A DNA stretch of 64,000 nt, from assembly GCF_007786235.1 (NCBI RefSeq), contig NZ_VNFK01000006.1, positions 186,001 to 250,000 on the forward strand, read 5' to 3'. Origin of the DNA: Paenarthrobacter nitroguajacolicus (GTDB lineage: Bacteria > Actinomycetota > Actinomycetes > Actinomycetales > Micrococcaceae). This document shows positions 53,565 through 63,164 of the stretch, piece by piece; positions within the stretch are counted from its first letter, which is position 1, and every line of letters begins with the position of its first letter. The position numbers and the translations under genes were made by a program. Below the pieces are notes generated by a model that was not told the origin of the DNA, did not search any database, and worked only from the letters and a program-made list of their open reading frames with translations.

Positions 53565-54980
53565 CTAGAGAAGGTTCATGGGATCCTGGGCAGAACCATT
53601 CAGCCAGGTTTCGAAGTGCGCGTGGCAACCTGTGGAGTTGCCGGTGCTCCCCGAGTACGCGATGAGCTGCCCGGCCGAGACCCGCTGGCCGTTCGCCACC
53701 ACGATGCTGCTGTTGTGGTAGTAAATGGTGGTCAGCGAGTTTCCCTGCACCACGCCGTGGGAGATCTTCACGCGCCAGCCACCGCCATCGGCAGAGTTCC
53801 ATCCCGAGTTGAAGACTTCCCCGGCGGCAGCCGCATAAACGGGAGTACCGCACGCTGCACCGAAGTCAATGCCGGTGTGCATATACCCACCCGTACCGTA
53901 GAAGTCGATGGTGCCTGGCGGAGTCGCCCGCCAGCCGAACCCTGAAGTGATGGGCACATAGCTGGCGAAGGGGTGACGCAGCCCAAAGGCTGATGGCGAT
54001 CCAGCTGCCGGTGGAACATACGGCTGTTCCGGGGGCGCAGGCCGCCCGGCTGCCGCTGCTGCTGCGGCGGCCGCCGCTGCCGCTTCTTCGGCAAGACGGC
54101 GCTGCTCTGCCTCCCAAGCTTCCCTGAGCTTACGGTCGCGTTCAACAATTTCCGCTGCCACTGAGTCCTGCTCCGCTTTCACCCGGGCGAGGTTCGCTTC
54201 GATGCCCGGCTTGGCGGCCTGCAGCTGTCCATTGAGGCGGGTGGTATCTTCAATCAGCTTGTCGACTTCGGCCTTCTTGCTTGCTGCCGCGTCCCTGGCT
54301 GACTTTTCGCGTTCCAGCGCAGCGTCCGCCTTCGCCTTCAGGTCCTGAATCTCTTCCTCGACTGCTACGAGCCTTGCCTGGGAGTTCACGTTGGTGGCAT
54401 TCTGCTGGGTCAGCTTGGTCATCGCGGCGTTCTGGCTCCGCATGGCCTGGTCAGCCAAGTCCATGGACTCCGTCAGGCTGCCGGACTCGCTGGACCCGAA
54501 CAAAAGGGCGATATTCGTAGGAACGCCACCAGACTTATAGGCCTGGGAAGCGATCTGCCCGATCAGCTTCTTGGTGTCCGTAATCTTCTGCTTATCGCTT
54601 TCCAACTGCTCGGTGATCTTGGCCTTGTTCTGTTGGGCCAACTCAACCCTTGCTGCCAAGGCTTCGACTTCCTTGACCGCACGCGCAACTCGCCCCTGTG
54701 CCTCGAGCAGGGCCTGTTGCGCCCCCGGGAGGCGTCCCTGGTAGATCACCAGGTCCCCTGCGGCCTTTGCGATGTTGGCGTCGACGAATTCAAGGGAGGC
54801 TTGGACACGGGCCGCTTCTGCTTCGAGCGCGGCTTGCTGGTCCTCCAGATTGTCGGCCTGCGCCGCCGGGGCGCCCGACAGGAGACTGACAGCCAGACCG
54901 ACGGCAAGAACGGCACCCAATATCCGAGCGTGCCCCGACGCAAGACGCTGGCGCAGGGAGTTCGGGTCCAACGTGGTCAT
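53565..54980 (-). CDS. M23 family peptidase with coiled coil (murein hydrolase or activator)
   Basis: The 471-residue protein has an N-terminal signal peptide (MTTLDPNSLR then a hydrophobic stretch ending AQAD), a long coiled coil (about 40-290) and an Ala/Pro-rich hinge, then an M23 (LytM) domain with HTGIDFGAACGTP and a final HAHFE. HxxxD and HxH zinc residues are present, so it could be active, unlike E. coli EnvC. It lies three genes after ftsX/ftsE and probably acts as their extracellular partner in septal wall splitting. The ATG at 54980 has an AGGA site. Confidence 0.9.
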   Translation of the reverse strand: MTTLDPNSLRQRLASGHARILGAVLAVGLAVSLLSGAPAAQADNLEDQQAALEAEAARVQASLEFVDANIAKAAGDLVIYQGRLPGAQQALLEAQGRVARAVKEVEALAARVELAQQNKAKITEQLESDKQKITDTKKLIGQIASQAYKSGGVPTNIALLFGSSESGSLTESMDLADQAMRSQNAAMTKLTQQNATNVNSQARLVAVEEEIQDLKAKADAALEREKSARDAAASKKAEVDKLIEDTTRLNGQLQAAKPGIEANLARVKAEQDSVAAEIVERDRKLREAWEAEQRRLAEEAAAAAAAAAAAAGRPAPPEQPYVPPAAGSPSAFGLRHPFASYVPITSGFGWRATPPGTIDFYGTGGYMHTGIDFGAACGTPVYAAAAGEVFNSGWNSADGGGWRVKISHGVVQGNSLTTIYYHNSSIVVANGQRVSAGQLIAYSGSTGNSTGCHAHFETWLNGSAQDPMNLL

Positions 54981-55036
54981 CAGGAGTCCTTTTTCGCTTA
55001 TCGGCACGGTTGTTCGTTGAATCCGGCGTTTCATGG

Positions 55037-55947
55037 CTAAACCTTGAGGTAACGCCGGAGCGTCAACAAGGAGGATATCCCGGCCAAACCCGCACCAAGG
55101 GCTATGAGCACCGGTGCAATCACCAGGACCTGCGTGGAGGATATGAACGGAGTGTTGAGGAATTGCTTCGACAGGTCGCCGTTGAGCCAGAAATGAGCCA
55201 TCAGCCAGAGCGTGGTGGATGCCAACAGCGCCCCGACGACGGCTGCTATGACGCCTTCCAGGATGAACGGAAGCTGAATGACCGTCTTCGATGCGCCCAC
55301 CAGTCGCATGATCCCGGTTTCCCGTCGTCGGCTGAACGCCGATAGGCGGATGGTGGTGGTGATGAGCAGAACCGCGCAGAAGATCATTACCGCCGCCACG
55401 CCCATGGCTGCTACGGAGGCGCCGTTCATCCAGGAGAAGATGCGTTCAAGAACCTGTCTCTGGTCGGAGACCGTTTCGACACCCGGCTGAGAGGAGAACG
55501 TCTCGCTGATGATCTGGTACTTCTCGGGGTTCTTCATGTTGATGCGGAACGAGGCCGGCAACTGGTCTTCCGACACCGAATCCACAATCGGTGAATTGGA
55601 AAACTGCTCCTTGAAGTGGGTGTAGGCCTCGGCTTGGGATTCGAACTGGAAGTCGTTGATGTACTGCTTGACCGCCGGCGATTCCAACATGGCCTCAAGG
55701 TTGTCCTGCTGCTCCTGGGTGGCCGGCCCGGAAGCGCAACCCACCGCCGTCGAGCCGTCATTGCAGAGGAACACAGCAACCTGGACTTTGTCGTACCAGT
55801 AGCCCTTCATCTGGTTGATCTGCATCTGCAGCATCCCAGCAGCGCCAACGAACGTCAGGGAAACAAATGTCACAAGCACCACGGAAATTACCATAGACAG
55901 GTTGCGGCGCAGACCGCTGCCGATTTCCCCCAGGATAAACAGAAGCC

Positions 55948-55951
<4 letters not shown>
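55037..55951 (-). CDS. ftsX: Cell division protein FtsX
   Basis: The 304-residue protein has an N-terminal membrane helix ([19 protein letters not shown]), a large extracellular domain (about 45-165) and three C-terminal helices. FtsX with the ATPase FtsE forms an ABC-like complex that activates peptidoglycan hydrolases at the septum. The extracellular domain in actinobacteria binds a NlpC/P60 or M23 hydrolase, and the M23 gene follows 56 bases later. It overlaps ftsE by four bases. Confidence 0.94.
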
Positions 55952-56712
<761 letters not shown>

Positions 56713-56934
56713 GGCCCTTTTGAACCCCGCCGGACATGACATAGTCGCCCAGTCCAACAGCCGGAGCGCGGGCTTTCGATGGGGGAAGTGAGAGCACCGG
56801 CCACTCGACTATACGCACGGGTATGCCGCACATCCGGGGGTTTCAGGGGCGTGTCGCAGAATCCGGGATCACTTGCCGGCCTGCCCACCGACGACTCCCC
56901 CCGCGCGGCTGGTGGGTGTAGTTGACTGGTGCGT

Positions 56935-58053
56935 TTAGTTCGCTGCTGCGTTCCGGTTGCCCGTACGCCAGCGAATGCCGGCGTCGATGAAGTCATCGAT
57001 CTCACCGTCAAATACAGCTGACGTGTTGCCCACCTCATGTTCCGTCCGCAAGTCCTTGACCATCTGATACGGATTCAGCACATATGAGCGCATCTGATCG
57101 CCCCAGGACGCTTTGACGTCTCCGGCCAAGGCCTTCTTCTCAGCGTCCTGCTGTTCCTTTTTGACCAACAGCAAGCGGGACTGAAGCACGCGCATGGCGG
57201 CTGCACGGTTCTGAAGCTGCGATTTTTCGTTCTGCATGGATACCACGATGCCCGTGGGGATGTGGGTGAGCCGCACGGCGGAATCCGTGGTGTTGACCGA
57301 CTGGCCACCGGGGCCGGAGGAGCGGAAAACGTCAACGCGGATTTCGTTGTCGGGGATCTCGATGGAGTCTGTCTGTTCGATCAAGGGGATGACCTCAACC
57401 GCTGCAAAGGATGTCTGGCGGCGCCCCTGGTTATCGAAGGGACTAATACGAACCAGCCGGTGGGTACCGGCTTCGACACTCAAGGTGCCGAAGGCGTAAG
57501 GAGCCTTCACTTCGAAAGTGGCGGACTTCAAGCCGGCTTCTTCGGCGTAGGACGTGTCCATGACGGTGGTCGGATAGCCGTGGCGTTCGGCCCATCGCAG
57601 GTACATCCTCATCAGCATCTCTGCGAAATCGGCAGCATCAACGCCGCCGGCTCCAGCCCTGATAGTGACTACAGCCTCTCGCTCGTCATATTCGCCCGCG
57701 AGCAGGGTGACCACTTCGAGTTCCGCCAACGCCTTACGGATGGAGGACAATTCCTTCGCTGCTTCCTCCATCGAAGCGTCGTCGCCCTCGTCCTGGCCGA
57801 GTTCCACGAGGACTTCGAGGTCGTCAATCCGGGAAGCGAGCTTAGAAAGCCGCTCTACTTCGGACTGCCGGTGCGACAACCGCGACGTCACCACCTGGGC
57901 CGAAGCGGGGTCGTCCCAGAGGTCCGGGGCTCCTGCCTGCTCGCTCAGTTCAGCGATCTCAGCTTTGAGGGCATCAACATCGGTAACGTTCTCGATGGAG
58001 CTGTAAGTTGCGCGAAGTGCGCGGATTTCTGCGGGAAAATCTATCTCAGCCAT
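56935..58053 (-). CDS. prfB: Peptide chain release factor 2
   Basis: RF2 terminates translation at UAA and UGA. The 372-residue protein shows the RF2 recognition motif SPF in [10 protein letters not shown] and the catalytic GGQ ([11 protein letters not shown]). The start is the second of two close in-frame ATGs (58059 and 58053); [11 protein letters not shown] is the family start. The frame is continuous, so the programmed +1 frameshift found in E. coli prfB is absent here. It lies ahead of ftsE-ftsX on the same strand, the usual actinobacterial order. Confidence 0.94.
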   Translation of the reverse strand: MAEIDFPAEIRALRATYSSIENVTDVDALKAEIAELSEQAGAPDLWDDPASAQVVTSRLSHRQSEVERLSKLASRIDDLEVLVELGQDEGDDASMEEAAKELSSIRKALAELEVVTLLAGEYDEREAVVTIRAGAGGVDAADFAEMLMRMYLRWAERHGYPTTVMDTSYAEEAGLKSATFEVKAPYAFGTLSVEAGTHRLVRISPFDNQGRRQTSFAAVEVIPLIEQTDSIEIPDNEIRVDVFRSSGPGGQSVNTTDSAVRLTHIPTGIVVSMQNEKSQLQNRAAAMRVLQSRLLLVKKEQQDAEKKALAGDVKASWGDQMRSYVLNPYQMVKDLRTEHEVGNTSAVFDGEIDDFIDAGIRWRTGNRNAAAN

Positions 58054-58119
58054 GGTCATCCCAGCGTACGCTATCCACCGCGCTCCCCTGACGGCGGACG
58101 TCGAATGATTGCCCGACGA

Positions 58120-58575
58120 TCACTGCGTCAGCTTGGACCGAGCGGTGGACCTGGCTTCGACCATGATCCCTTCCGGCAACAGGATGCTGACCACTGGCGG
58201 ATGCGCGACGGCGGTGAGTACAACCACCGATGTTCCTCCCGGCTCGCTTCCAGTTCCAGCCCCGATGCTCAACTGGTCGTGGCGGGCATAGGCATTGCTG
58301 CTGGTGAGGTAGGAGGCCGCTGCAGTCAGCACCCGTTCGTCCACCAGCGAGGTGGAAGGCTTGCCGCCTCCACCGATGTCCGCCACCATGAATGAGTCGG
58401 CGGCGGCGAGCGCAGCTCCATCGGCCAAGGACAGCAACTTCTTGTGTTCAAGGTAGACGGCTGAAGCAGCCATCACACCAGCGGCCAGGAGGAGCGCCAG
58501 CACAACGAAACCCACGATGAGAACCGTCATCTGTCCCTCTTCACTGGACTGGTCGGCTGGCCGAAACACCGTCAT
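58120..58575 (-). CDS. TadG-like pilus assembly protein
   Basis: The 151-residue protein has an N-terminal transmembrane segment after EEGQMTVLIVGFVVLALLLA (residues 12-32), as in TadG/Flp-associated proteins that keep a Flp-type hydrophobic N-terminus, followed by an extracellular domain. It is the last gene of the Tad locus on this strand and overlaps the TadE-like gene by four bases. Such minor pilins help assemble or anchor Flp pili. The function is inferred from place and the N-terminal motif. Confidence 0.78.
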   Translation of the reverse strand: MTVFRPADQSSEEGQMTVLIVGFVVLALLLAAGVMAASAVYLEHKKLLSLADGAALAAADSFMVADIGGGGKPSTSLVDERVLTAAASYLTSSNAYARHDQLSIGAGTGSEPGGTSVVVLTAVAHPPVVSILLPEGIMVEARSTARSKLTQ

Positions 58576-59099
58576 GCGAATCGCCCAACGACCTGTGCTG
58601 CCGAGGCACTAAGCCGGCTGGCTCTCACGTCTCCAAAGGGAACCAAGGGCAACGGAACATCCAACCACACAGTCACCGTGACCATTGTTCCTGCAGACAG
58701 GCAATCCGATCGATCGCACGTGATATCCATGCTGGCTTGCTCCCGTGTGTAGCCGTAGTCCCTCAGCGCCACCAAAACGGTTTGCTCTGCCGCGGTTCTC
58801 GCGTTGGCGGGATCGCCTTGGGTAACGAAGACCTTTGCTGCTTGGTCCGCTGCTCCGACGACAGCAAAAGACCCGCCCTGAATCTGGCCCACTGTCACTA
58901 TGAAATAGACCACGGGAACCATGAGCAGTAGCGCCAGAAACGTAAACTCCACCACGGCGCTTCCGTTTTGCGCATTGGATGTCCGGGCGCAGGTGGTGGC
59001 CTTTTCCGTCGAACCACTGCGCAGGCACAGTGCGATACGCAGCCTCCCCTTCAAAGTGTCCAAAAGTGGATTGAGCACATCAGCCCGGGAGAGCGGCAT
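58572..59099 (-). CDS. TadE-like pseudopilin
   Basis: The 175-residue protein has a basic N-terminus and then the TadE motif NGSAVVEFTFLALLLMVPVVYF (processing is expected near GSAVVEF), which enters the membrane and serves as a prepilin-peptidase site. Five to six cysteines occur in the flanks, and a disulfide pair CDRSDC lies in the extracellular part. TadE/TadF are minor pilins of Flp pili. It overlaps both neighbours on the same strand. A first domain of about 45 residues precedes the motif and is long for a prepilin leader. Confidence 0.82.
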   Translation of the reverse strand: MPLSRADVLNPLLDTLKGRLRIALCLRSGSTEKATTCARTSNAQNGSAVVEFTFLALLLMVPVVYFIVTVGQIQGGSFAVVGAADQAAKVFVTQGDPANARTAAEQTVLVALRDYGYTREQASMDITCDRSDCLSAGTMVTVTVWLDVPLPLVPFGDVRASRLSASAAQVVGRFA

Positions 59100-59427
59100 G
59101 TCCCTTCACCTCCAACAATCCGCCGGGACCAAGAAGCCCCACCACAGGCATGGGTGCCCGCACTGTCACCTCCAGGGTCTGAATGCCATCGACGGACACC
59201 TGGATTGAGGTGACATCCCGGGCAAAATCGCCGTTCAACGACCGTCCAGCCAATTCTGCGGCTCGCGCCTTGGCATCCAGAGGAGTGCGGTCGGCCAGCG
59301 CTCCGTAGCGGGCTCCCGAGGCTGCAGCATCGATGAGTGTGTTTCTTACATGCAGCACCAGCATGAGTTGGACAATCGACAAGAAGAACAAGGTCAGCAG
59401 CGCCCCGACCAAGACGAAGTCGACCAC
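59080..59427 (-). CDS. TadE-family minor pilin, start uncertain
   Basis: The frame from the GTG at 59427 gives 115 residues beginning MVDFVLVGALLTLFFLSIVQ, but the TadE motif KEHGSAVVDF extends upstream through 59445 in the same open frame. The true start must therefore lie farther upstream. In that stretch I find no ATG, GTG or TTG in frame until the frame reaches the previous gene; a CTG at 59502 is the only candidate. Either a rare start or a sequence error is possible. The C-terminus overlaps the next TadE-like gene by 20 bases. The product is probably a minor pilin of the Flp system. Confidence 0.7.
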   Translation of the reverse strand: MVDFVLVGALLTLFFLSIVQLMLVLHVRNTLIDAAASGARYGALADRTPLDAKARAAELAGRSLNGDFARDVTSIQVSVDGIQTLEVTVRAPMPVVGLLGPGGLLEVKGHAALPG

Positions 59428-59552
59428 CGCAGAGCCATGTTCTTTGGTAAGTACCGGCCGTGGTTCAGCCTTGGCTCCCCGCTGCGCAGGATGGGAACTC
59501 AGTGCGGTGGAGGAACAGTGGCAGGAAACGCGGGTTCTGCCCGCCGAGTGTC

Positions 59553-59816
59553 CTACTTGCCCACCATGTCTATTGCCTGGTTGAAGAGGCCCTCCAAAGC
59601 TGGCGTGGCCAGCGCAAGAAGCGCGGCAACGAGGACAGCTGACATTAATGTGATCATCACCCAGCCTGGTACATCGCCGCGCTCACGTTCTTCCGTCAAG
59701 GGCGCCCTCCGCGTTGCCATCGTCAGGAGCCACCAGCCGCAGCCAAGGAGCAGGATGAATGCGGCTGGCGCGTGCTTCGTGATTCGTTTCGTGATTCGTT
59801 TCATGGTTCTCCTCAA
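59553..59816 (-). CDS. Small membrane protein, candidate Flp pilin
   Basis: The 87-residue product has two hydrophobic segments (about residues 18-35 and 53-75). The sequence ERERGDVPGWVMITLMSAVL resembles the G-x4-5-hydrophobic start of Flp-type pilins, so processing after Gly47 or nearby would release a mature pilin of about 40 residues. It lies between tadC and the TadE genes, the usual place for flp. The N-terminus contains a 12-base tandem duplication (KRITKRIT). The pilin call is inferred, not certain. Confidence 0.6.
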   Translation of the reverse strand: MRRTMKRITKRITKHAPAAFILLLGCGWWLLTMATRRAPLTEERERGDVPGWVMITLMSAVLVAALLALATPALEGLFNQAIDMVGK

Positions 59817-59863
59817 CGTGTGTGGTGCCAGTTAGTGGTGGTTCGTGGATTCTTGATGAGGCA

Positions 59864-60805
59864 CTAAAGACTCAAATCCAAAGCGGATATGGCCGGAAAG
59901 GCTGCGAAGAGAACCGTGAGTGGAAGCACGCCGAAGACGACCGGCACCATCATGGCGATCTCCTTTCGACCGGCCGACTCCATGAGCTCGCGTTTTGCGG
60001 CGTCACGGACATCCGCAGCCTGCGCCCGCAGAACATCGGCCAAGGGTGTCCCTCGTTCGACGGCAACCACCAGACCGTCGAAGAACCTGACCAGCGGAGG
60101 CAGCTCGGCCCGTGAAGCGAAGGCCTGAAGGGACTCTGCCAGCGGCTTCCCGGAGCGTGCGTCCGCCAGGACGATAGCGAATTCTTTGGAGAGCTCGCCG
60201 TGTGAGCTGCGGCTCACTCTGTCCATCGCACCCATGGCACTTTCTCCGGCGGCAACCGCGAGCGCCATAAGTTCGGCAAGGCTTGGAAATTCGGACAGCA
60301 TTCTTGTTTCCCGCTGCTTGATCCGCTGACCCAGCGCATAATCGCGGAGCAGGTAACCGCCCAACGCGCTGCCCATGACGGAAACCAATGACACCGCTGG
60401 GTTGAATTGCCCAGAAGCTGCGCCAGCGGCTACCAAGAACAATGCGAGCACAAAACCCGCGCCTGCCCACAGAAGCTGCTCTGCCCTGAAATCAAGAGTC
60501 GACTTCGACGACCCGGCACGCGCGAGCCTTCTCCCCAAGGCATCGGACCCGACGTTGACGCGGGGTAGATAAGCCATTGCATCGCGGAAGATAGGGCGGA
60601 CTATCCGTTCGAGCGGTCCAAACGGCGTCAAGTTATGTGTTGGGGCGCGCAGAAGGCGCGATTCCAGATTCCGGGCCTTCAACTGTGGTTCGATGCGGTC
60701 CGAAAATGTCGGCCTCCGCATGAAAGGCAGTCGCGCGAGGATCAACCAATTGCCCGCTCCAAGAAGCAATCCGCACAGGACTGCAAACGCGGTGGAAGTA
60801 CTCAT
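59864..60805 (-). CDS. tadC: Type II/IV secretion F-domain protein TadC
   Basis: The 313-residue protein is a T2SSF-domain membrane protein with three to four helices, the last two ending MMVPVVFGVLPLTVLFAAFPA. The cytoplasmic domain contains LSEFPSLAELMALAVAAGES and GTPLADVLRAQAADVRDA typical of TadC. With TadB it forms the inner-membrane platform of the Flp pilus machine. It overlaps tadB by four bases. Confidence 0.9.
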   Translation of the reverse strand: MSTSTAFAVLCGLLLGAGNWLILARLPFMRRPTFSDRIEPQLKARNLESRLLRAPTHNLTPFGPLERIVRPIFRDAMAYLPRVNVGSDALGRRLARAGSSKSTLDFRAEQLLWAGAGFVLALFLVAAGAASGQFNPAVSLVSVMGSALGGYLLRDYALGQRIKQRETRMLSEFPSLAELMALAVAAGESAMGAMDRVSRSSHGELSKEFAIVLADARSGKPLAESLQAFASRAELPPLVRFFDGLVVAVERGTPLADVLRAQAADVRDAAKRELMESAGRKEIAMMVPVVFGVLPLTVLFAAFPAISALDLSL

Positions 60806-61656
60806 CGAAGGATCCGCTCATCCTCAGGCAACGCACCAACGCGAAGCATGACGGAATAGCAGACGACTGAGACCAACACGCCACCGAGCAGCACCATGGC
60901 TCCCATGCCGGAGTTGTAGGCCAGCATTGCTTCCGGCCGGCTGGCCATCACCATCAGGACGATCCATGGCGCCGTTACAGCCAGCCGCGCCGCATTGATG
61001 GTCCACGATTGCCGGGCCTCCAGCTCACTCCGGGTCCGCGCGCTGTCACGCAAGAATTCGGCCAAGGTTCCGAGCATGCGTCCGAGGTCCGAACCTCCCA
61101 CTTCGCGGGTCATTCGAAGTGCCTCCACAATGCGGTCCGCGACGGGATCTGCCAGGCGATCTTTGAGCTTGTTCAGGGCAGCGTCAAACTGACCACCGGA
61201 TCTGTAATCTGCCCCAAAGTCCAGGAACAACGGCCTCAGTTCCTCCGGCCCCTTGTGACCCAGTTGGATCAGTGCCTCCGGCAAGGCAAGACCTGCGCGA
61301 ATGGCGGAACGCATATGGTCCACAACGTCCGGCCACAGGATGCGGAGTGCCGCCCGCCGCTTCCGCGCTCTCCAACGCACAGCCGCGAAAGGAATCCAGG
61401 AGCTAAAGAGCCCGAAGCACACGGACACCGGCGGCGATCCCGTCAAGATGTAGAACACAAGGAGTGAAAAGACGCCCAAACCCGCACATGTAGCAAGCAG
61501 TCCACCGCCGCTGACCTTCTCAATTCCTGCGGACACCAGCAGGAGGTCAAGGCGTCGAGGCTTACTAGCCTTGGTGGCTGAAGACGGCTGCTCCCACGCT
61601 GACCACCACACGAGGAACACCCCAAGCCCGCATATAATCCCCAACAGTGGCGCCAT
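60802..61656 (-). CDS. tadB: Type II/IV secretion F-domain protein TadB
   Basis: The 284-residue protein has two N-terminal helices, then a cytoplasmic T2SSF domain (ILWPDVVDHMRSAIRAGLALPEAL, then GGSDLGRMLGTLAEFLRDSARTR) and two C-terminal helices. It is the TadB partner in the inner-membrane platform. Its start overlaps the tadA stop by one base and its stop overlaps tadC. Confidence 0.9.
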   Translation of the reverse strand: MAPLLGIICGLGVFLVWWSAWEQPSSATKASKPRRLDLLLVSAGIEKVSGGGLLATCAGLGVFSLLVFYILTGSPPVSVCFGLFSSWIPFAAVRWRARKRRAALRILWPDVVDHMRSAIRAGLALPEALIQLGHKGPEELRPLFLDFGADYRSGGQFDAALNKLKDRLADPVADRIVEALRMTREVGGSDLGRMLGTLAEFLRDSARTRSELEARQSWTINAARLAVTAPWIVLMVMASRPEAMLAYNSGMGAMVLLGGVLVSVVCYSVMLRVGALPEDERILR

Positions 61657-62921
61657 CAGTTCAACTCCAGGAGCGCAGCAACATCAAAACCTGCACGGGA
61701 GAATTTTTCCGCGGCCGGCATGGAGTTGGCATGGGGCTGGAGCTGTCCGGCGACCATTCCGAACACTATTGAAGACTCGATGATCCCGTTTTCGACGCGT
61801 CGGCCCAGCGACAGTACCTCTGTCACCTGCCTCCGGCCCGTGGAGTGCCGGGCACAGTGCACTACGAGGTCGATGCAGGATGCGACAGTGGGGACGACGA
61901 AGGCACTGGAAATATTCGCTCCTGCCAGCAGTGGGAGCGTGCAGATCTTGGTGACGGCGTCGTGGGCGGAGTTGGCGTGAACGGTGCACATTCCGGGAAG
62001 CCCGGAATTGAGCGCAATCAGCATGTCCAGGCTCTCCGCTTCGCGGACCTCGCCAACCACCAGCCGGTCCGGTCTCATCCTCAGTGCTTCCTTAACAAGC
62101 CGCCTCAACGGAATTTCGCCCTCCCCCTCCAGGTTGGACTGGCGGCATTGCAGCCCGACCACATCACGTAGAGGAAGTTGCAATTCGAAGACTTCCTCCA
62201 CCGTGATGACGCGTTCCCGGGAACCGACATTCGCAGCCAGGCAGTTCAGCATGGTGGTCTTCCCGGCCTGGGTGGCACCTGATACGAGGATGTTGAGCCC
62301 ACTGGCCACTGCCGCACCCAGGAATCTGGCGGCCTGAGGCGTCAGGCTTCCCATGTCCACGAGGTGTTCCAGCCGGCTTGCCCTCGAGATGAATTTTCTG
62401 ATGTTGACGGCCCAGTGCTTCCGGGTGATGTCTGGAATCGCCACGTGCAACCTGGACCCGTCCGGCAGGGCCGCATCAACGAAGGGCGACGAAAGGTCCA
62501 GCCTGCGGCCCGAGCTTTTCAGCATCCTTTCCACGAGGTCGCGAACCTGCTGCTCGCTGAGACTTATGGCAGTCAGCTCGGACTCACCGTTACGGGCAAC
62601 GTAGATCTCGTGCGGAGCGTTGATCCATATCTCTTCGATCCCGACATCATCCAGGAGTGGCTGGAGTGGCCCATACCCCGCCACGGCATCGAAAATTTGT
62701 CGCCGGGCGGTCTCAAGGTGGCCCAGCGGCGGAAGCGGGCCCAGAAGCGTCCGTTCGTCGTAGTCGTTGACCGCCGCCTCAACAAGGCGCCGGACATCCG
62801 CAGCTTGTTCCAACGGATCAAGCCCGCGGCGTCGGATGAGCTCCCGGACCTCGCCTTCGACGATCCCTACAGCATCCACATCTCCCCCAAATGATCTAGA
62901 ACCCGTAAACGAGAGGCGCAT
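61656..62921 (-). CDS. tadA: Tad pilus secretion ATPase TadA/CpaF
   Basis: The 421-residue protein is a GspE-like AAA ATPase of the CpaF/TadA branch. Walker A is GATQAGKTT (215-223), the Asp and His boxes are VITVEEVFELQLP and TVHANSAHDAVTK, and Walker B is RLVVGEVREAES. TadA powers pilus assembly. The ATG at 62921 has no clear ribosome site; a GTG at 62879 (MDAVGIVEGEVREL) is close to a GGGGGA stretch and may be the true start. It is the first gene of the Tad operon and lies divergent from the GH25 lysozyme. Confidence 0.9.
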   Translation of the reverse strand: MRLSFTGSRSFGGDVDAVGIVEGEVRELIRRRGLDPLEQAADVRRLVEAAVNDYDERTLLGPLPPLGHLETARRQIFDAVAGYGPLQPLLDDVGIEEIWINAPHEIYVARNGESELTAISLSEQQVRDLVERMLKSSGRRLDLSSPFVDAALPDGSRLHVAIPDITRKHWAVNIRKFISRASRLEHLVDMGSLTPQAARFLGAAVASGLNILVSGATQAGKTTMLNCLAANVGSRERVITVEEVFELQLPLRDVVGLQCRQSNLEGEGEIPLRRLVKEALRMRPDRLVVGEVREAESLDMLIALNSGLPGMCTVHANSAHDAVTKICTLPLLAGANISSAFVVPTVASCIDLVVHCARHSTGRRQVTEVLSLGRRVENGIIESSIVFGMVAGQLQPHANSMPAAEKFSRAGFDVAALLELN

Positions 62922-63054
62922 CTCGAGTCATTCACGCTAAGCGAGCCACTTATCAGCCTCAAGTTGCTTCTCAAGAGATGTGGATAACCTCGGATCACCA
63001 GTCACGTCAGCAACCTCCATCCCACTAGTCACTCCAGTTTCAGGATGTTAGGGT

Positions 63055-63078
63055 AAAGGCCGTTAGGAGCTGGCCTTT
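63055..63078. other. Small hairpin in the leader of the GH25 gene
   Basis: AAAGGCC (63055-63061) and GGCCTTT (63072-63078) form a seven-pair hairpin with a ten-base loop. It lies 87 bases before the lysozyme start. A TAGGGT at 63049-63054 is a possible -10 element. The rest of 62922-63164 shows no gene. Confidence 0.4.
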
Positions 63079-63164
63079 GGTCCCATGCGCAGGCGCCCGC
63101 CCCGGAGCTTGTCCGCAAGCCACACCATGCGCCGCTGAGCCGCGGTACAGGGCCGGATGTGAAG

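Noticed and set aside
56935..58053. Programmed frameshift in prfB
   Set aside because: The frame is continuous from start to stop with no internal UGA, so the E. coli-type frameshift is absent.
62922..63164. c-di-AMP riboswitch ahead of the GH25 lysozyme
   Set aside because: Such switches occur before cell-wall hydrolases in actinobacteria, but I could not match the conserved core; only a small hairpin is present.
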